From: Pseudomonas brassicacearum subsp. brassicacearum | Lineage (GTDB): Bacteria; Pseudomonadota; Gammaproteobacteria; Pseudomonadales; Pseudomonadaceae | Assembly: GCF_008801605.1 (NCBI RefSeq) | Contig: NZ_VZPJ01000012.1 | Span: forward strand, 1-64,000 | DNA length: 64,000 nucleotides | Direction: 5' to 3' | Shown: positions 24,423-32,681 of the stretch, piece after piece | Numbering within the stretch: the stretch's first letter is position 1 | How the letters are laid out: every line of letters begins with the position of its first letter | Translations under genes and position numbers: made by a program | The notes under the pieces: model-generated | Told to the model about the DNA's origin: nothing | Seen by the model: the letters and a program-made list of their open reading frames with translations, nothing else | The model's database searches: none

Positions 24423-26474
24423 TTGAAGCTGGAACTCAAGAACAGCTTGTCTGTGAAGTTGCTCCGGGTCGTGCTCCTCTCGGCATTGATCGTTGGCATG
24501 GTCTTGAGCTGCGCCCAGATCGTGTACGATGCCTACAAAACCAACCAGGCCGTCGCCAGTGACGCCCAGCGGATCCTCGACATGTTCCGTGATCCTTCGA
24601 CCCAGGCCGTCTACAGCCTGGACCGGGAGATGGGCATGCAAGTGATCGAGGGCCTGTTCCAGGACGAAGCCGTACGCATGGCTTCCATCGGCCATCCACG
24701 CGAAACCATGCTCGCCGAAAAAACCCGGCCCTTGCAGCACTCCGAAAGCCGCTGGCTGACCGACCTGATCCTGGGCAAGGAGCGCACCTTTACCACGCAA
24801 CTGGTGGGACGCGGCCCCTATAGCGAATATTACGGCGACCTGAGCATTACCCTCGACACCGCCACCTACGGCGAAGGCTTCATCGTCAACTCGGTGATCA
24901 TTTTCATTTCCGGGATGCTGCGAGCCCTGGCCATGGGCCTGGTGCTGTACCTGGTCTATCACTGGCTGCTGACCAAACCATTGTCGCGGATCATCCAGCA
25001 CCTGACCGAAATCAACCCCGATCGCCCCAGCGAGCACAAAATCCCGCAGTTGCGCGGTCACGAACAAAACGAGCTGGGCCTGTGGATCAATACGGCCAAC
25101 CAACTGCTCGAATCCATCGAGCGCAACACGCACCTACGCCACGAAGCGGAAAACAGCCTGCTGCGCATGGCCCAGTACGACTTCCTCACCGGCCTGCCCA
25201 ACCGCCAGCAGCTGCAACAGCAACTGGACAAGATCCTGGTGGACGCCGGGCGCCTGCAACGCCGGGTGGCGGTGCTGTGTGTGGGGCTGGATGACTTCAA
25301 GGGCATCAACGAACAGTTCAGCTATCAGACCGGCGACCAGTTGCTGCTGGCCCTGGCCGACCGACTGCGGGCCCACAGCGGCCGGCTCGGCGCACTGGCG
25401 CGGCTGGGGGGCGACCAGTTCGCCCTGGTCCAGGCCGACATCGAACAGCCTTACGAGGCCGCCGAACTGGCCCAGAGCATCCTCGATGACCTGGAAGCGC
25501 CGTTCGCCATCGACGATCAACAAATCCGCCTGCGGGCCACCATCGGCATCACCCTCTTCCCCGAAGACGGCGACAGCACCGAGAAACTGTTGCAGAAAGC
25601 CGAGCAGACCATGACCCTGGCCAAGAGCCGCTCGCGCAATCGCTACCAGTTCTACATCGCCAGCGTCGACAGCGAGATGCGCCGCCGTCGCGAACTGGAG
25701 AAAGACTTGCGCGAGGCCCTGGCCCGCGAGCAGTTCACCCTGGTGTACCAGCCGCAGATCAGCTACCGCGACCTGCGGGTGGTGGGCACCGAAGCCCTGA
25801 TCCGCTGGCACCATCCCGAGCACGGCCTGGTGCCGCCGGATCTGTTCATTCCCCTGGCCGAGCAGAACGGCACCATTATCGCCATCGGTGAATGGGTGCT
25901 GGACCAGGCTTGCAGGCAATTGCGCGAATGGCACGACCAGGGCTTCCTCGACCTGCGCATGGCGGTCAACCTGTCGACGGTGCAACTGCACCACGCCGAA
26001 CTGCCGCGGGTGGTGAACAATCTCCTGCAAATGTACCGGCTGCCGCCGCGCAGCCTGGAGCTGGAAGTTACCGAGACCGGCCTGATGGAAGACATCACCA
26101 CCGCTGCCCAGCATTTGCTGAGCCTGCGCCGCTCCGGGGCGCTGATTGCCATCGATGACTTCGGGACCGGCTATTCGTCCCTGAGCTACCTCAAGAGCCT
26201 GCCGCTGGACAAGATCAAGATCGACAAGAGCTTCGTCCAGGACCTGCTCGACGACGAGGACGATGCAACCATCGTCCGGGCCATCATCCAGTTGGGCAAG
26301 AGCCTGGGGATGCAGGTCATTGCCGAAGGCGTCGAGACGGTCGAACAGGAAGCCTACATCATCGCCGAGGGCTGCCACGAAGGTCAGGGGTATTACTACA
26401 GCAAACCGCTGCCGGCACGGGAATTGGGCCTTTACCTGAAGCAGGCCGAGCGCAGCAAGGTTTCCATCATCTGA
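24423..26474 (+). CDS. bifA: Cyclic-di-GMP phosphodiesterase BifA
   Basis: BifA hydrolyses c-di-GMP and promotes swarming and biofilm dispersal in pseudomonads. The 683-residue protein has membrane helices at about 12-32 and 156-180 enclosing a periplasmic segment, then a diguanylate-cyclase-like domain (about 250-415) and an EAL domain (about 425-675). The GGDEF motif is GGDQF (329-333), the change that marks BifA, so cyclase activity is unlikely. The EAL site is intact (EALIRW at 457-462, DDFGTGYSS near 576). The start is TTG with AAGGAA upstream, implying modest translation. The position after sodB matches PA4366-PA4367. Confidence 0.93.
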   Translation: MKLELKNSLSVKLLRVVLLSALIVGMVLSCAQIVYDAYKTNQAVASDAQRILDMFRDPSTQAVYSLDREMGMQVIEGLFQDEAVRMASIGHPRETMLAEKTRPLQHSESRWLTDLILGKERTFTTQLVGRGPYSEYYGDLSITLDTATYGEGFIVNSVIIFISGMLRALAMGLVLYLVYHWLLTKPLSRIIQHLTEINPDRPSEHKIPQLRGHEQNELGLWINTANQLLESIERNTHLRHEAENSLLRMAQYDFLTGLPNRQQLQQQLDKILVDAGRLQRRVAVLCVGLDDFKGINEQFSYQTGDQLLLALADRLRAHSGRLGALARLGGDQFALVQADIEQPYEAAELAQSILDDLEAPFAIDDQQIRLRATIGITLFPEDGDSTEKLLQKAEQTMTLAKSRSRNRYQFYIASVDSEMRRRRELEKDLREALAREQFTLVYQPQISYRDLRVVGTEALIRWHHPEHGLVPPDLFIPLAEQNGTIIAIGEWVLDQACRQLREWHDQGFLDLRMAVNLSTVQLHHAELPRVVNNLLQMYRLPPRSLELEVTETGLMEDITTAAQHLLSLRRSGALIAIDDFGTGYSSLSYLKSLPLDKIKIDKSFVQDLLDDEDDATIVRAIIQLGKSLGMQVIAEGVETVEQEAYIIAEGCHEGQGYYYSKPLPARELGLYLKQAERSKVSII

Positions 26475-26499
26475 TTTCTCCCCCCGGCGCCAAGCCTTT

Positions 26500-26595
26500 G
26501 TAGGAGCTGGCGAAGCCTGCGATCTTCGGTTTGTTCGCCTGGGATTCAAGCATCAGTGAAAAGATCGCAGCCTCGCTTCGCTCGGCAGCTCCTAC
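26500..26595. repeat. REP-like inverted repeat, second family
   Basis: GTAGGAGCTGGCGAAGCCTGCGATCTT faces AAGATCGCAGCCTCGCTTCG...AGCTCCTAC across about 30 nt. This is a different core from the common CTCCCAC REP of the window. It occupies the gap between bifA and the imelysin gene. Confidence 0.85.
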
Positions 26596-26662
26596 AGACG
26601 CTACCGAAGGCGGCAATCTCCCATCATTAAATAAGAAATATTTACACCTGCAACCCTTTACA

Positions 26663-26687
26663 CATAATGCAAATCTTTCGCATTATG
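26663..26687 (+). promoter_or_regulatory. Fur-like palindrome upstream of the imelysin gene
   Basis: CATAATGC and GCATTATG form perfect 8-bp arms around AAATCTTTC. The 19-bp centre resembles Pseudomonas Fur boxes (AATGnnAATnnTTnnCATT). It lies about 58 nt before the start codon, at promoter position. Imelysin-family proteins are often iron-regulated. Confidence 0.5.
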
Positions 26688-26744
26688 TCGCAGTTTTGCG
26701 CACCTCGCGCCTGTCCCGTCCATCATCGAAGCAGGATGTTTGCC

Positions 26745-28088
26745 ATGATTCGTATGCCCCTGGCTACTGCCAGTCTGCTGGCTATCGCTATTTCCCTCGC
26801 CGGTTGCGGCGAAGGCAAAGACAAGGCCGCCGCGCCGCAAGCGCCAACGCCTGCCGCCAGCACCGCGGCACCGGTCGCCCCTGCTGCCGCCGGCAAAATC
26901 GACGAAGCTGCCGCCAAGGCCGTTGTCGCGCACTATGCCGACATCGTCTATGCCGTCTACAGCGATGCCGAATCCACGGCAAAAACCCTGCAAACCGCCG
27001 TCGACGCGTTCCTGGCCAAGCCGAACGCCGAGACCCTGAAGGCCGCCCGGACTGCCTGGGTCGCCGCACGCGTGCCTTACCTGCAAAGCGAAGTGTTCCG
27101 CTTCGGCAACACCATCATCGACGACTGGGAAGGCCAGGTGAACGCCTGGCCCCTGGACGAGGGCCTGATCGACTACGTCGACAAATCCTACGAGCACGCC
27201 TTGGGTAACCCGGGCGCCACCGCCAACATCATCGCCAACACCGAAGTCCAGGTCGGCGAAGACAAGGTCGATGTGAAGGACATCACCCCGGAAAAACTCG
27301 CCAGCCTCAATGAGCTGGGCGGTTCCGAGGCCAACGTCGCCACCGGCTACCACGCCATCGAATTCCTGCTGTGGGGCCAGGACCTCAACGGCACCGGCCC
27401 TGGCGCGGGTAACCGCCCGGCGTCGGACTACCTGCAAGGCGCTGGCGCCACCGGCGGTCACAACGACCGTCGTCGTGCCTACCTCAAGTCCGTGACCCAA
27501 TTGCTGGTCAACGACCTCGAAGAGATGGTCGGCAACTGGAAGCCGAACGTGTCTGACAACTACCGCGCCACCCTGGAAGCCGAGCCCGCCGAAAGCGGCC
27601 TGCGCAAGATGCTGTTCGGCATGGGCAGCCTTTCCCTGGGGGAACTGGCGGGCGAACGCATGAAAGTGTCCCTGGAAGCCAACTCGCCAGAAGACGAGCA
27701 GGATTGCTTCAGCGACAACACCCATAACTCGCATTTCTACGATGCCAAGGGTGTACGTAACGTGTACCTGGGCGAATACACCCGCGTCGACGGCACCAAG
27801 ATGACCGGCGCGAGCCTGTCGTCCCTGGTCGCCAAGGCCGATCCGGCCGCGGACACCGCGCTCAAGGCCGACCTGGCCGACACCGAGGCCAAGATCCAGG
27901 TCATGGTCGATCACGCCAACAAAGGTGAGCACTACGACCAACTGATCGCCGCCGGCAACACCGCGGGCAACCAGATCGTGCGCGACGCCATCGCCGCACT
28001 GGTCAAGCAGACCGGTTCGATCGAACAGGCTGCGGGCAAACTGGGCATCAGCGACCTGAACCCGGACAACGCTGATCACGAGTTCTGA
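26745..28088 (+). CDS. Imelysin-family lipoprotein (IcmP-like)
   Basis: A 447-residue imelysin-like (peptidase M75) lipoprotein: the signal peptide ends in the lipobox LAGC with Cys at about 21, followed by an Ala/Pro-rich linker and the helical imelysin domain. The GxHxxE motif is GYHAIEF. P. aeruginosa IcmP (PA4370), with the same neighbourhood, was described as an insulin-cleaving outer-membrane protein; relatives act in iron or haem uptake. Protease activity is uncertain. The ATG at 26745 is chosen because AGGA precedes it by 8 nt and the signal peptide starts there. Confidence 0.85.
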   Translation: MIRMPLATASLLAIAISLAGCGEGKDKAAAPQAPTPAASTAAPVAPAAAGKIDEAAAKAVVAHYADIVYAVYSDAESTAKTLQTAVDAFLAKPNAETLKAARTAWVAARVPYLQSEVFRFGNTIIDDWEGQVNAWPLDEGLIDYVDKSYEHALGNPGATANIIANTEVQVGEDKVDVKDITPEKLASLNELGGSEANVATGYHAIEFLLWGQDLNGTGPGAGNRPASDYLQGAGATGGHNDRRRAYLKSVTQLLVNDLEEMVGNWKPNVSDNYRATLEAEPAESGLRKMLFGMGSLSLGELAGERMKVSLEANSPEDEQDCFSDNTHNSHFYDAKGVRNVYLGEYTRVDGTKMTGASLSSLVAKADPAADTALKADLADTEAKIQVMVDHANKGEHYDQLIAAGNTAGNQIVRDAIAALVKQTGSIEQAAGKLGISDLNPDNADHEF

Positions 28089-28095
28089 TCAACGC

Positions 28096-28228
28096 CGGCT
28101 GGCTGACGGTTAACGCAGCCAGCCAAGCCACAAACCTGTGGGAGCGATCCTGCTCGCGATTGGGGGCTATCAGTCGACATTCATGTTGGCCGGTCTACCG
28201 CCATCGCGAGCAAGCTCGCTCCCACAGG
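28096..28228. repeat. Hairpin and REP inverted pair
   Basis: A short hairpin (GGCTGGCTG...CAGCCAGCC, about 28098-28124) follows the imelysin stop. Two facing REP cores then lie at 28136-28228. Together they fill the gap between convergent genes. Confidence 0.85.
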
Positions 28229-28249
28229 AATTTCGTTGCTTGTGATTCA

Positions 28250-29485
28250 TCATTGCAACCCCGCAAGCCGCCCTTCGATAAACCGCCGTTCCGGCAATTG
28301 CTGCGTCAACTCAAGCGCGCGTCGATACGCCGACCTCGCCTCGTCCAAGCGTCCCAGTTGACGACAGAACTCCGCCTGCGCCGAGTAGGCCAGGTGATAG
28401 TCGAGTAATTCCCCACGCCCCAGGATCGCCTCGACCAGGCGCAAGCCGGCTTCCGGTCCATCGCGCTTGGCCAGGGCAGCGGCGCGGTTGAGTTCGATCA
28501 CCGGCGATGGCACGGCGCGCAGCAGCACATCATAAAGCCCGACGATCTGCGGCCAGTCGGTCTCCTGCGCCGTCGGCGCTTCGGCATGCACCGCCGCAAT
28601 CGCCGCTTGCAGGCAGTACGGCCCGAACCGGCGAGTTTTCAGCGCGGCTTCCACCAACGCACAGCCCTCGGCGATCAGCTCGGCATCCCATAAGGATCGC
28701 GCCTGTTCATCCAACAGGATCAGCTCACCGGTCGATGAAGTTCGCGCCGGACGCCGGGATTCGTGCAGCAGCATCAACGCCAGCAACCCCATGACCTCAG
28801 CCTCGGGCAGCAACTCCATCAGCAGGCGCCCGAGGCGGATGGCTTCGCGCGTCAGGTCTTCGCGGGTCAGCTCGGCGCCCATCGAGGCCGAATAACCTTC
28901 GTTGAACACCAGGTAGATCACCCGCAGCACGCTGTCCAGCCGTTCCGGCAGTTCCGCGCGAGACGGCACCTGGTAGGGGATCCTGGCATCGCGGATCTTC
29001 GCCTTGGCCCGTACGATGCGCTGGGCAATGGCCGCCGGGGCGGCGAGGAAAGCCCGGGCGATTTGCTCGGTGGTCAGGTCGCAGACTTCCCGCAGCGTCA
29101 GGGGCACCTGCGCGTCCGCCGCCAGAGCCGGGTGGCAACAGGTGAAAATCAGCCGCAGGCGATCGTCTTCCACGTCTTCGTCACTCCATTGGCCCTGCTC
29201 CAGCTCTTCGAGCTGGGCGATCAACATCGGCCGGGACGCGGCGAAACGCGCGCGCCGGCGCAAACTGTCGATGGCTTTGAAACGCCCGGCAGACACCAGC
29301 CAGGCCCGCGGGTTGTCCGGCACCCCGTCGCGCTGCCAGCGCTCGACCGCAATGAAGAAGGCCTCGTGCAAGGCTTCTTCGGCGAGATCGAAATCCCCCA
29401 GCAGGCGAATCAACGTCGCCAGGATCCGCCGCGAGTCTTGCCGATAAACCTGCTCGACCCGCGCCTTGACCGCTTCGACCGACAT
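28250..29485 (-). CDS. ECF42-type sigma factor with C-terminal extension
   Basis: A 411-residue sigma factor. Region 2 is at about 13-85 (GDFDLAEEALHEAFFIAVERW, AIDSLRRRAR) and region 4 at about 115-170 (LTTEQIARAFLAAPAAIAQR, IVRAKAKIRDA). A helical, TPR-like extension (DUF6596) of more than 200 residues follows, the mark of group ECF42. These work without an anti-sigma factor and are encoded with DGPF/YCII proteins, as here. The ATG overlaps the stop of the SRPBCC gene by one base. Targets are unknown beyond its own operon. Confidence 0.92.
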   Translation of the reverse strand: MSVEAVKARVEQVYRQDSRRILATLIRLLGDFDLAEEALHEAFFIAVERWQRDGVPDNPRAWLVSAGRFKAIDSLRRRARFAASRPMLIAQLEELEQGQWSDEDVEDDRLRLIFTCCHPALAADAQVPLTLREVCDLTTEQIARAFLAAPAAIAQRIVRAKAKIRDARIPYQVPSRAELPERLDSVLRVIYLVFNEGYSASMGAELTREDLTREAIRLGRLLMELLPEAEVMGLLALMLLHESRRPARTSSTGELILLDEQARSLWDAELIAEGCALVEAALKTRRFGPYCLQAAIAAVHAEAPTAQETDWPQIVGLYDVLLRAVPSPVIELNRAAALAKRDGPEAGLRLVEAILGRGELLDYHLAYSAQAEFCRQLGRLDEARSAYRRALELTQQLPERRFIEGRLAGLQ

Positions 29486-29961
29486 CAGTCGGGCATGCCT
29501 TGGGTGACCAATGTTTCAAGCCGGTCCAGGCTCTGGCCCCAGCCCTCATGGAAGCCCATGGCTTCGTGCGCCTGGCGATCCTCCTCGCTCCAGTGCAGCG
29601 CACGGGCGGTGTAACGGGTTTTGCCGTCCACCTCCTCGAGCAGTACCTCAGCGGTCATGAAGGCTTTGCCGGAGGGAATCCAACCGGGCACGAACGCGTC
29701 AGTGAACACCAGGCGCTGCGGGGCGAGGATTTCCAGGAACACGCCCATGGTCGGGTATTCACTGCCGTCGGGCGCGCGCATCAGGGTGCGAAACTGACCG
29801 CCGACCCACAGGTCCATTTCGCACTCCGGCGTGGTCATGCCATGGGGGCCCCACCATTGGACCAGCAAGGCGGGCTCGGTCCAGGCGCGGAAAATCTTCT
29901 GACGCGGAGCGTCGATCATTCGGCTGATGGATAACGCGTAAGGGGCAGCTGCAAAGTTCAT
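29485..29961 (-). CDS. SRPBCC (AHSA1-like) domain protein
   Basis: A 158-residue protein of the START/Bet v1-like superfamily, AHSA1 branch: ISRMIDAPRQKIFRAWTEPALLVQWWGPHG at the N-terminus, GGQFRTLMRAPDG in the middle and GWGQSLDRLETLV at the end. The fold forms a hydrophobic ligand pocket. It lies 27 nt after the DGPF gene and overlaps the sigma-factor start, so it belongs to the ECF42 operon. Ligand unknown. Confidence 0.88.
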   Translation of the reverse strand: MNFAAAPYALSISRMIDAPRQKIFRAWTEPALLVQWWGPHGMTTPECEMDLWVGGQFRTLMRAPDGSEYPTMGVFLEILAPQRLVFTDAFVPGWIPSGKAFMTAEVLLEEVDGKTRYTARALHWSEEDRQAHEAMGFHEGWGQSLDRLETLVTQGMPD

Positions 29962-29988
29962 GAATGAAGTCCTGTTTGTATTTGTTGT

Positions 29989-30333
29989 TCAGGGGTTCAG
30001 TTGGCGTACCGGTCGCACTTCGACGCAGCCGACCCGGGCCGCCGGGATATTGCCGGCGACCTGGATGGCTTCGTTGAGGTCCTTGGCATCGATCAGGTAG
30101 AAGCCCGCCAGTTGCTCCTTGGTTTCGGCGAACGGGCCGTCGGTGATCGACAGCTTGCCGCCGCGCATGCGCACCGTGGTAGCGGTCTGCACCGACTCCA
30201 GGGCCTCGGCGGCCAGCATCCGCCCACTGCCCTGGATCGATTCGGCATAGGCCATGCACTCGGCGTCCTCCGGGCTGTCGGGCGAGTTGTGCAGCGTGTG
30301 TTCGTTGCTATACACCAGGCATAGGTACTTCAT
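29989..30333 (-). CDS. DGPF/YCII-family protein
   Basis: A 114-residue YCII-related protein beginning MKYLCLVYSNE and carrying the eponymous motif ITDGPFAETKEQ at about 67-78. DGPF proteins are the constant partners of ECF42 sigma factors and may control or sense for them; the biochemical function is not known. The ATG at 30333 has GGAG upstream. It is the second gene of a four-gene minus-strand unit. Confidence 0.9.
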   Translation of the reverse strand: MKYLCLVYSNEHTLHNSPDSPEDAECMAYAESIQGSGRMLAAEALESVQTATTVRMRGGKLSITDGPFAETKEQLAGFYLIDAKDLNEAIQVAGNIPAARVGCVEVRPVRQLNP

Positions 30334-30400
30334 GGAAGGCTCCGTGATCGGACTGATCAACTATGGACGGCAGAATGAGGCTCAGCAAAAAAACCGACGA

Positions 30401-30835
30401 TCAGGGTTGCAGGTCGAACAGCGTCGTACCGGCCATCGGGTCGAACGGCGCGGACCAATGTTCATGGACGATCCGCCATTGCCCGGCTACACGCCGGTAG
30501 CAGGCCGTCACGCGCATCCAGCAGGCTTGTTCCTCGCCTTTGTCGTTGGTGCCGCCGCAATAGGCCAGCCAGTGGGCGAAGGCGATGTTCTCGGCCGGGG
30601 TAATCTTGACCTGATGGAAGTCGAACTTGTGCGGGCCGGGGCACATTTCCATGCAGGCTTGCCAATGGGCCCGGTAAGCGGTCTTGCCCTTGAATTGCAA
30701 GGCCTGGATGGCATCGAACGAGACGATGTCTTCGTCATAGAGCGCCATGACCTTTTCGACGTCCTTGGCCATGACCGCTTGGCGATAGGTGTCGATCAGG
30801 GCCTGGATTTCGGTTTCAGTGGCTTGGGTATTCAT
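30401..30835 (-). CDS. NTF2/SnoaL-like fold protein
   Basis: A 144-residue protein with the NTF2-like cone fold (ALIDTYRQAVMAKDVEKVMALYDEDIVSFDA at the start; WRIVHEHWSAPFDP at the end). Such proteins bind or isomerise small molecules, or are ketosteroid-isomerase-like. The ATG at 30835 follows GGAG. It is the first gene behind the candidate ECF42 promoter and 67 nt ahead of the DGPF gene, so it is probably co-expressed. Confidence 0.85.
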   Translation of the reverse strand: MNTQATETEIQALIDTYRQAVMAKDVEKVMALYDEDIVSFDAIQALQFKGKTAYRAHWQACMEMCPGPHKFDFHQVKITPAENIAFAHWLAYCGGTNDKGEEQACWMRVTACYRRVAGQWRIVHEHWSAPFDPMAGTTLFDLQP

Positions 30836-30872
30836 GGTGATTCTCCGCGGTTTTTTGTTGAAGACACCCTTT

Positions 30873-30899
30873 GTCGTTTGGAGAAACAGCGAATCGACA
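30873..30899 (-). promoter_or_regulatory. Candidate ECF42 promoter of the NTF2-DGPF-SRPBCC-sigma operon
   Basis: On the minus strand TGTCGA (30899-30894) is followed after 17 nt by CGAC (30876-30873). As I recall from work on Streptomyces ECF42, these sigma factors recognise TGTCGA at -35 and a CGA-containing -10. Transcription would begin about 30 nt before the first gene, so the sigma factor would drive its own operon. Confidence 0.6.
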
Positions 30900-30975
30900 A
30901 CCCAACAAAAATAATTCAAAGAAAAAATTCGCTAGAATCCAGGTCCTATTCTGCTGGTAAACAACGGATGTTTTT

Positions 30976-31461
30976 GTGACCGCTCAGCTCGTACCCTACG
31001 AAGACCTGACCCCGCTGCAACGCGAACAGGTCAGCGCCATCGAAATCCACCCCGAACAGATCAAGTTCGCCGGCGATATCCACGGCGCCCTGCACACGCT
31101 GCTGTCCAAGCCCGGCCCCGGGGTCAAAGGGTTTGCGCTATTGGCTGAAGAGGTGCCGGTGGCCTTCCTGCTGCTCAAGCGCCCGCCGGTACTGCCCGCC
31201 TGGGCCAATGAACACAGCGCCACCCTGCATGCCCTGCAAGTCGATCACCGGGCCCAGGGCAAAGGTTATGGCAAGGCCTGCCTGCAGGCGCTGCCCGCCG
31301 TGGCGCGAGCCGCCTGGCCGGAAATCCGCGGGCTGGAGCTCTCGGTTGACGCCGATAACGACTCGGCCATCGGCCTGTACACCCGGCTGGGCTGGGTCGA
31401 CAGTGGCGAGGCCTACAAGGGCCGCATCGGTTACGAGCGGCGAATGGGGTTGGCGTTTTGA
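30976..31461 (+). CDS. GNAT N-acetyltransferase
   Basis: A 161-residue acetyl-CoA-dependent acetyltransferase. The acetyl-CoA loop is HRAQGKGYGKACLQAL near 91-106, with LSVDADNDSAIGLYTRLGW as motif B. It starts at GTG with GGAT upstream and is divergent from the ECF42 operon, sharing a 140-nt promoter gap. Substrate cannot be told from sequence. Confidence 0.85.
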   Translation: MTAQLVPYEDLTPLQREQVSAIEIHPEQIKFAGDIHGALHTLLSKPGPGVKGFALLAEEVPVAFLLLKRPPVLPAWANEHSATLHALQVDHRAQGKGYGKACLQALPAVARAAWPEIRGLELSVDADNDSAIGLYTRLGWVDSGEAYKGRIGYERRMGLAF

Positions 31462-31493
31462 TGGACCTTGACCCATAGACTCAGGATGAATGG

Positions 31494-32102
31494 ATGATGT
31501 TGACGTCGATTGAACAGCTGGAAGCGCTTTATGGCCTGCCCCACGAACGGGCAGTGCGCAAACAGATCCCCTTCCTGAACGAGGATTACCAGGCGATGGT
31601 CCGGGCCTCGCCGCTGGTGGTCATCGGTTCGGCAGGGCCCGACGGCCTTGATAGCTCGCCGCGGGGCGATGTGCCGGGTTTCGTGCAGGTCCTCGACGAG
31701 TGCACCCTGGCCTTGCCGGATCGTCCCGGCAACAACCGCATCGACACCCTGCGCAACGTCCTGCACGATCCGCGGGTATCGCTGCTGTTCCTCATTCCCG
31801 GGATTGGCGAAACCTTGCGGGTCAACGGTACGGCCCGGATCAGCGCCGAACCCGCGCTGCTGGAGCGCTTTGCAGTCAACGGCAAGCCGGCTCGCACGGT
31901 GCTGCTGGTGACGGTCGAAGCGGCGTTTTTCCATTGCGCCAAAGCCATCGTGCGCTCAGACCTGTGGAATCCGGCTCGCCATCTCGAACGCTCGGCCCTG
32001 CCCAGCGCCGGGGCGATCCACAAGCGCTTGAATGATGGGCAGTTCGATGCCGAGACTTATGACCGTGAAGCACCTGCGCGGGTGCAGGCCAGCCTGTACT
32101 GA
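31494..32102 (+). CDS. FMN-dependent PPOX-class flavoprotein
   Basis: A 202-residue pyridoxamine-phosphate-oxidase-like protein of the MSMEG_1061 type. Family blocks are VIGSAGPDGLDSSPRGD (42-58), LPDRPGNNRIDTLRNVL and FFHCAKAIVRSDLW near 146. It probably binds FMN and reduces an unknown small molecule. It lies 32 nt after the GNAT gene on the same strand, so the two may be one transcript. The start is one of two adjacent ATGs. Confidence 0.85.
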   Translation: MMLTSIEQLEALYGLPHERAVRKQIPFLNEDYQAMVRASPLVVIGSAGPDGLDSSPRGDVPGFVQVLDECTLALPDRPGNNRIDTLRNVLHDPRVSLLFLIPGIGETLRVNGTARISAEPALLERFAVNGKPARTVLLVTVEAAFFHCAKAIVRSDLWNPARHLERSALPSAGAIHKRLNDGQFDAETYDREAPARVQASLY

Positions 32103-32113
32103 AGCAGCGACGA

Positions 32114-32602
32114 TCAACTTGGCTTGAGCGGGATCCAGATCTCCAGGGTGCCTTCGCCGGTCCTGGGGTTGAAGTCCTCGCTGTAGCGCTCGAACTCCGG
32201 CAATTGCGCCGCCGTGTGACCGGAACGCGGCAGCCACTCCTTCCAGATGTATTGGAACGTGTCCGGCAGTTGTTTCAACGACCCCTTATGTTCGAAGACG
32301 GCGTAATACCCCGGCTGGATTTCGATCCAGCGGTATTGTTCCGGCAGATCGTCGAGCCGGCTGATTTCCACGCCAGCGATGTATTCGAACCCACCCTTCC
32401 CGTCCGGGTTGCAACACACGCCGTAGGTCACTTCATCTTTCTGCCCTGGCACCTTGCCGAGCCAGGGCAGGAACTTTTCCCAGAGCAAAGGAATATCTTG
32501 GGCAGTGTCCTGGGTAAACCGAGCACCAAAGCCGGCAATAAGCTGAAAACGTCCCTGTTCAAAGCGTGGTTCGGCTATGTAATCGCGTTTGGGCTTTTCC
32601 AT
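32114..32602 (-). CDS. GyrI-like small-molecule-binding protein
   Basis: A 162-residue stand-alone effector-binding domain of the AraC/GyrI type: LIAGFGARFTQDTAQDIPLLWEKF, VTYGVCCNPDGKGGFEYIAGVEI, and WKEWLPRSGH followed by FERYSEDFNP. The ATG at 32602 (MEKPKRDYIA) is preferred to longer frames. Without a DNA-binding part it may sequester or hydrolyse a ligand. It converges on the PPOX gene with only 11 nt between stops. Confidence 0.83.
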   Translation of the reverse strand: MEKPKRDYIAEPRFEQGRFQLIAGFGARFTQDTAQDIPLLWEKFLPWLGKVPGQKDEVTYGVCCNPDGKGGFEYIAGVEISRLDDLPEQYRWIEIQPGYYAVFEHKGSLKQLPDTFQYIWKEWLPRSGHTAAQLPEFERYSEDFNPRTGEGTLEIWIPLKPS

Positions 32603-32681
32603 GCGGCAACACTCCAGCAAACGTGAAGTCGGGCTTGGCAGTATAGAAGCCAAACCGTGATTGCCAGGGCCGTTTCGCTTG

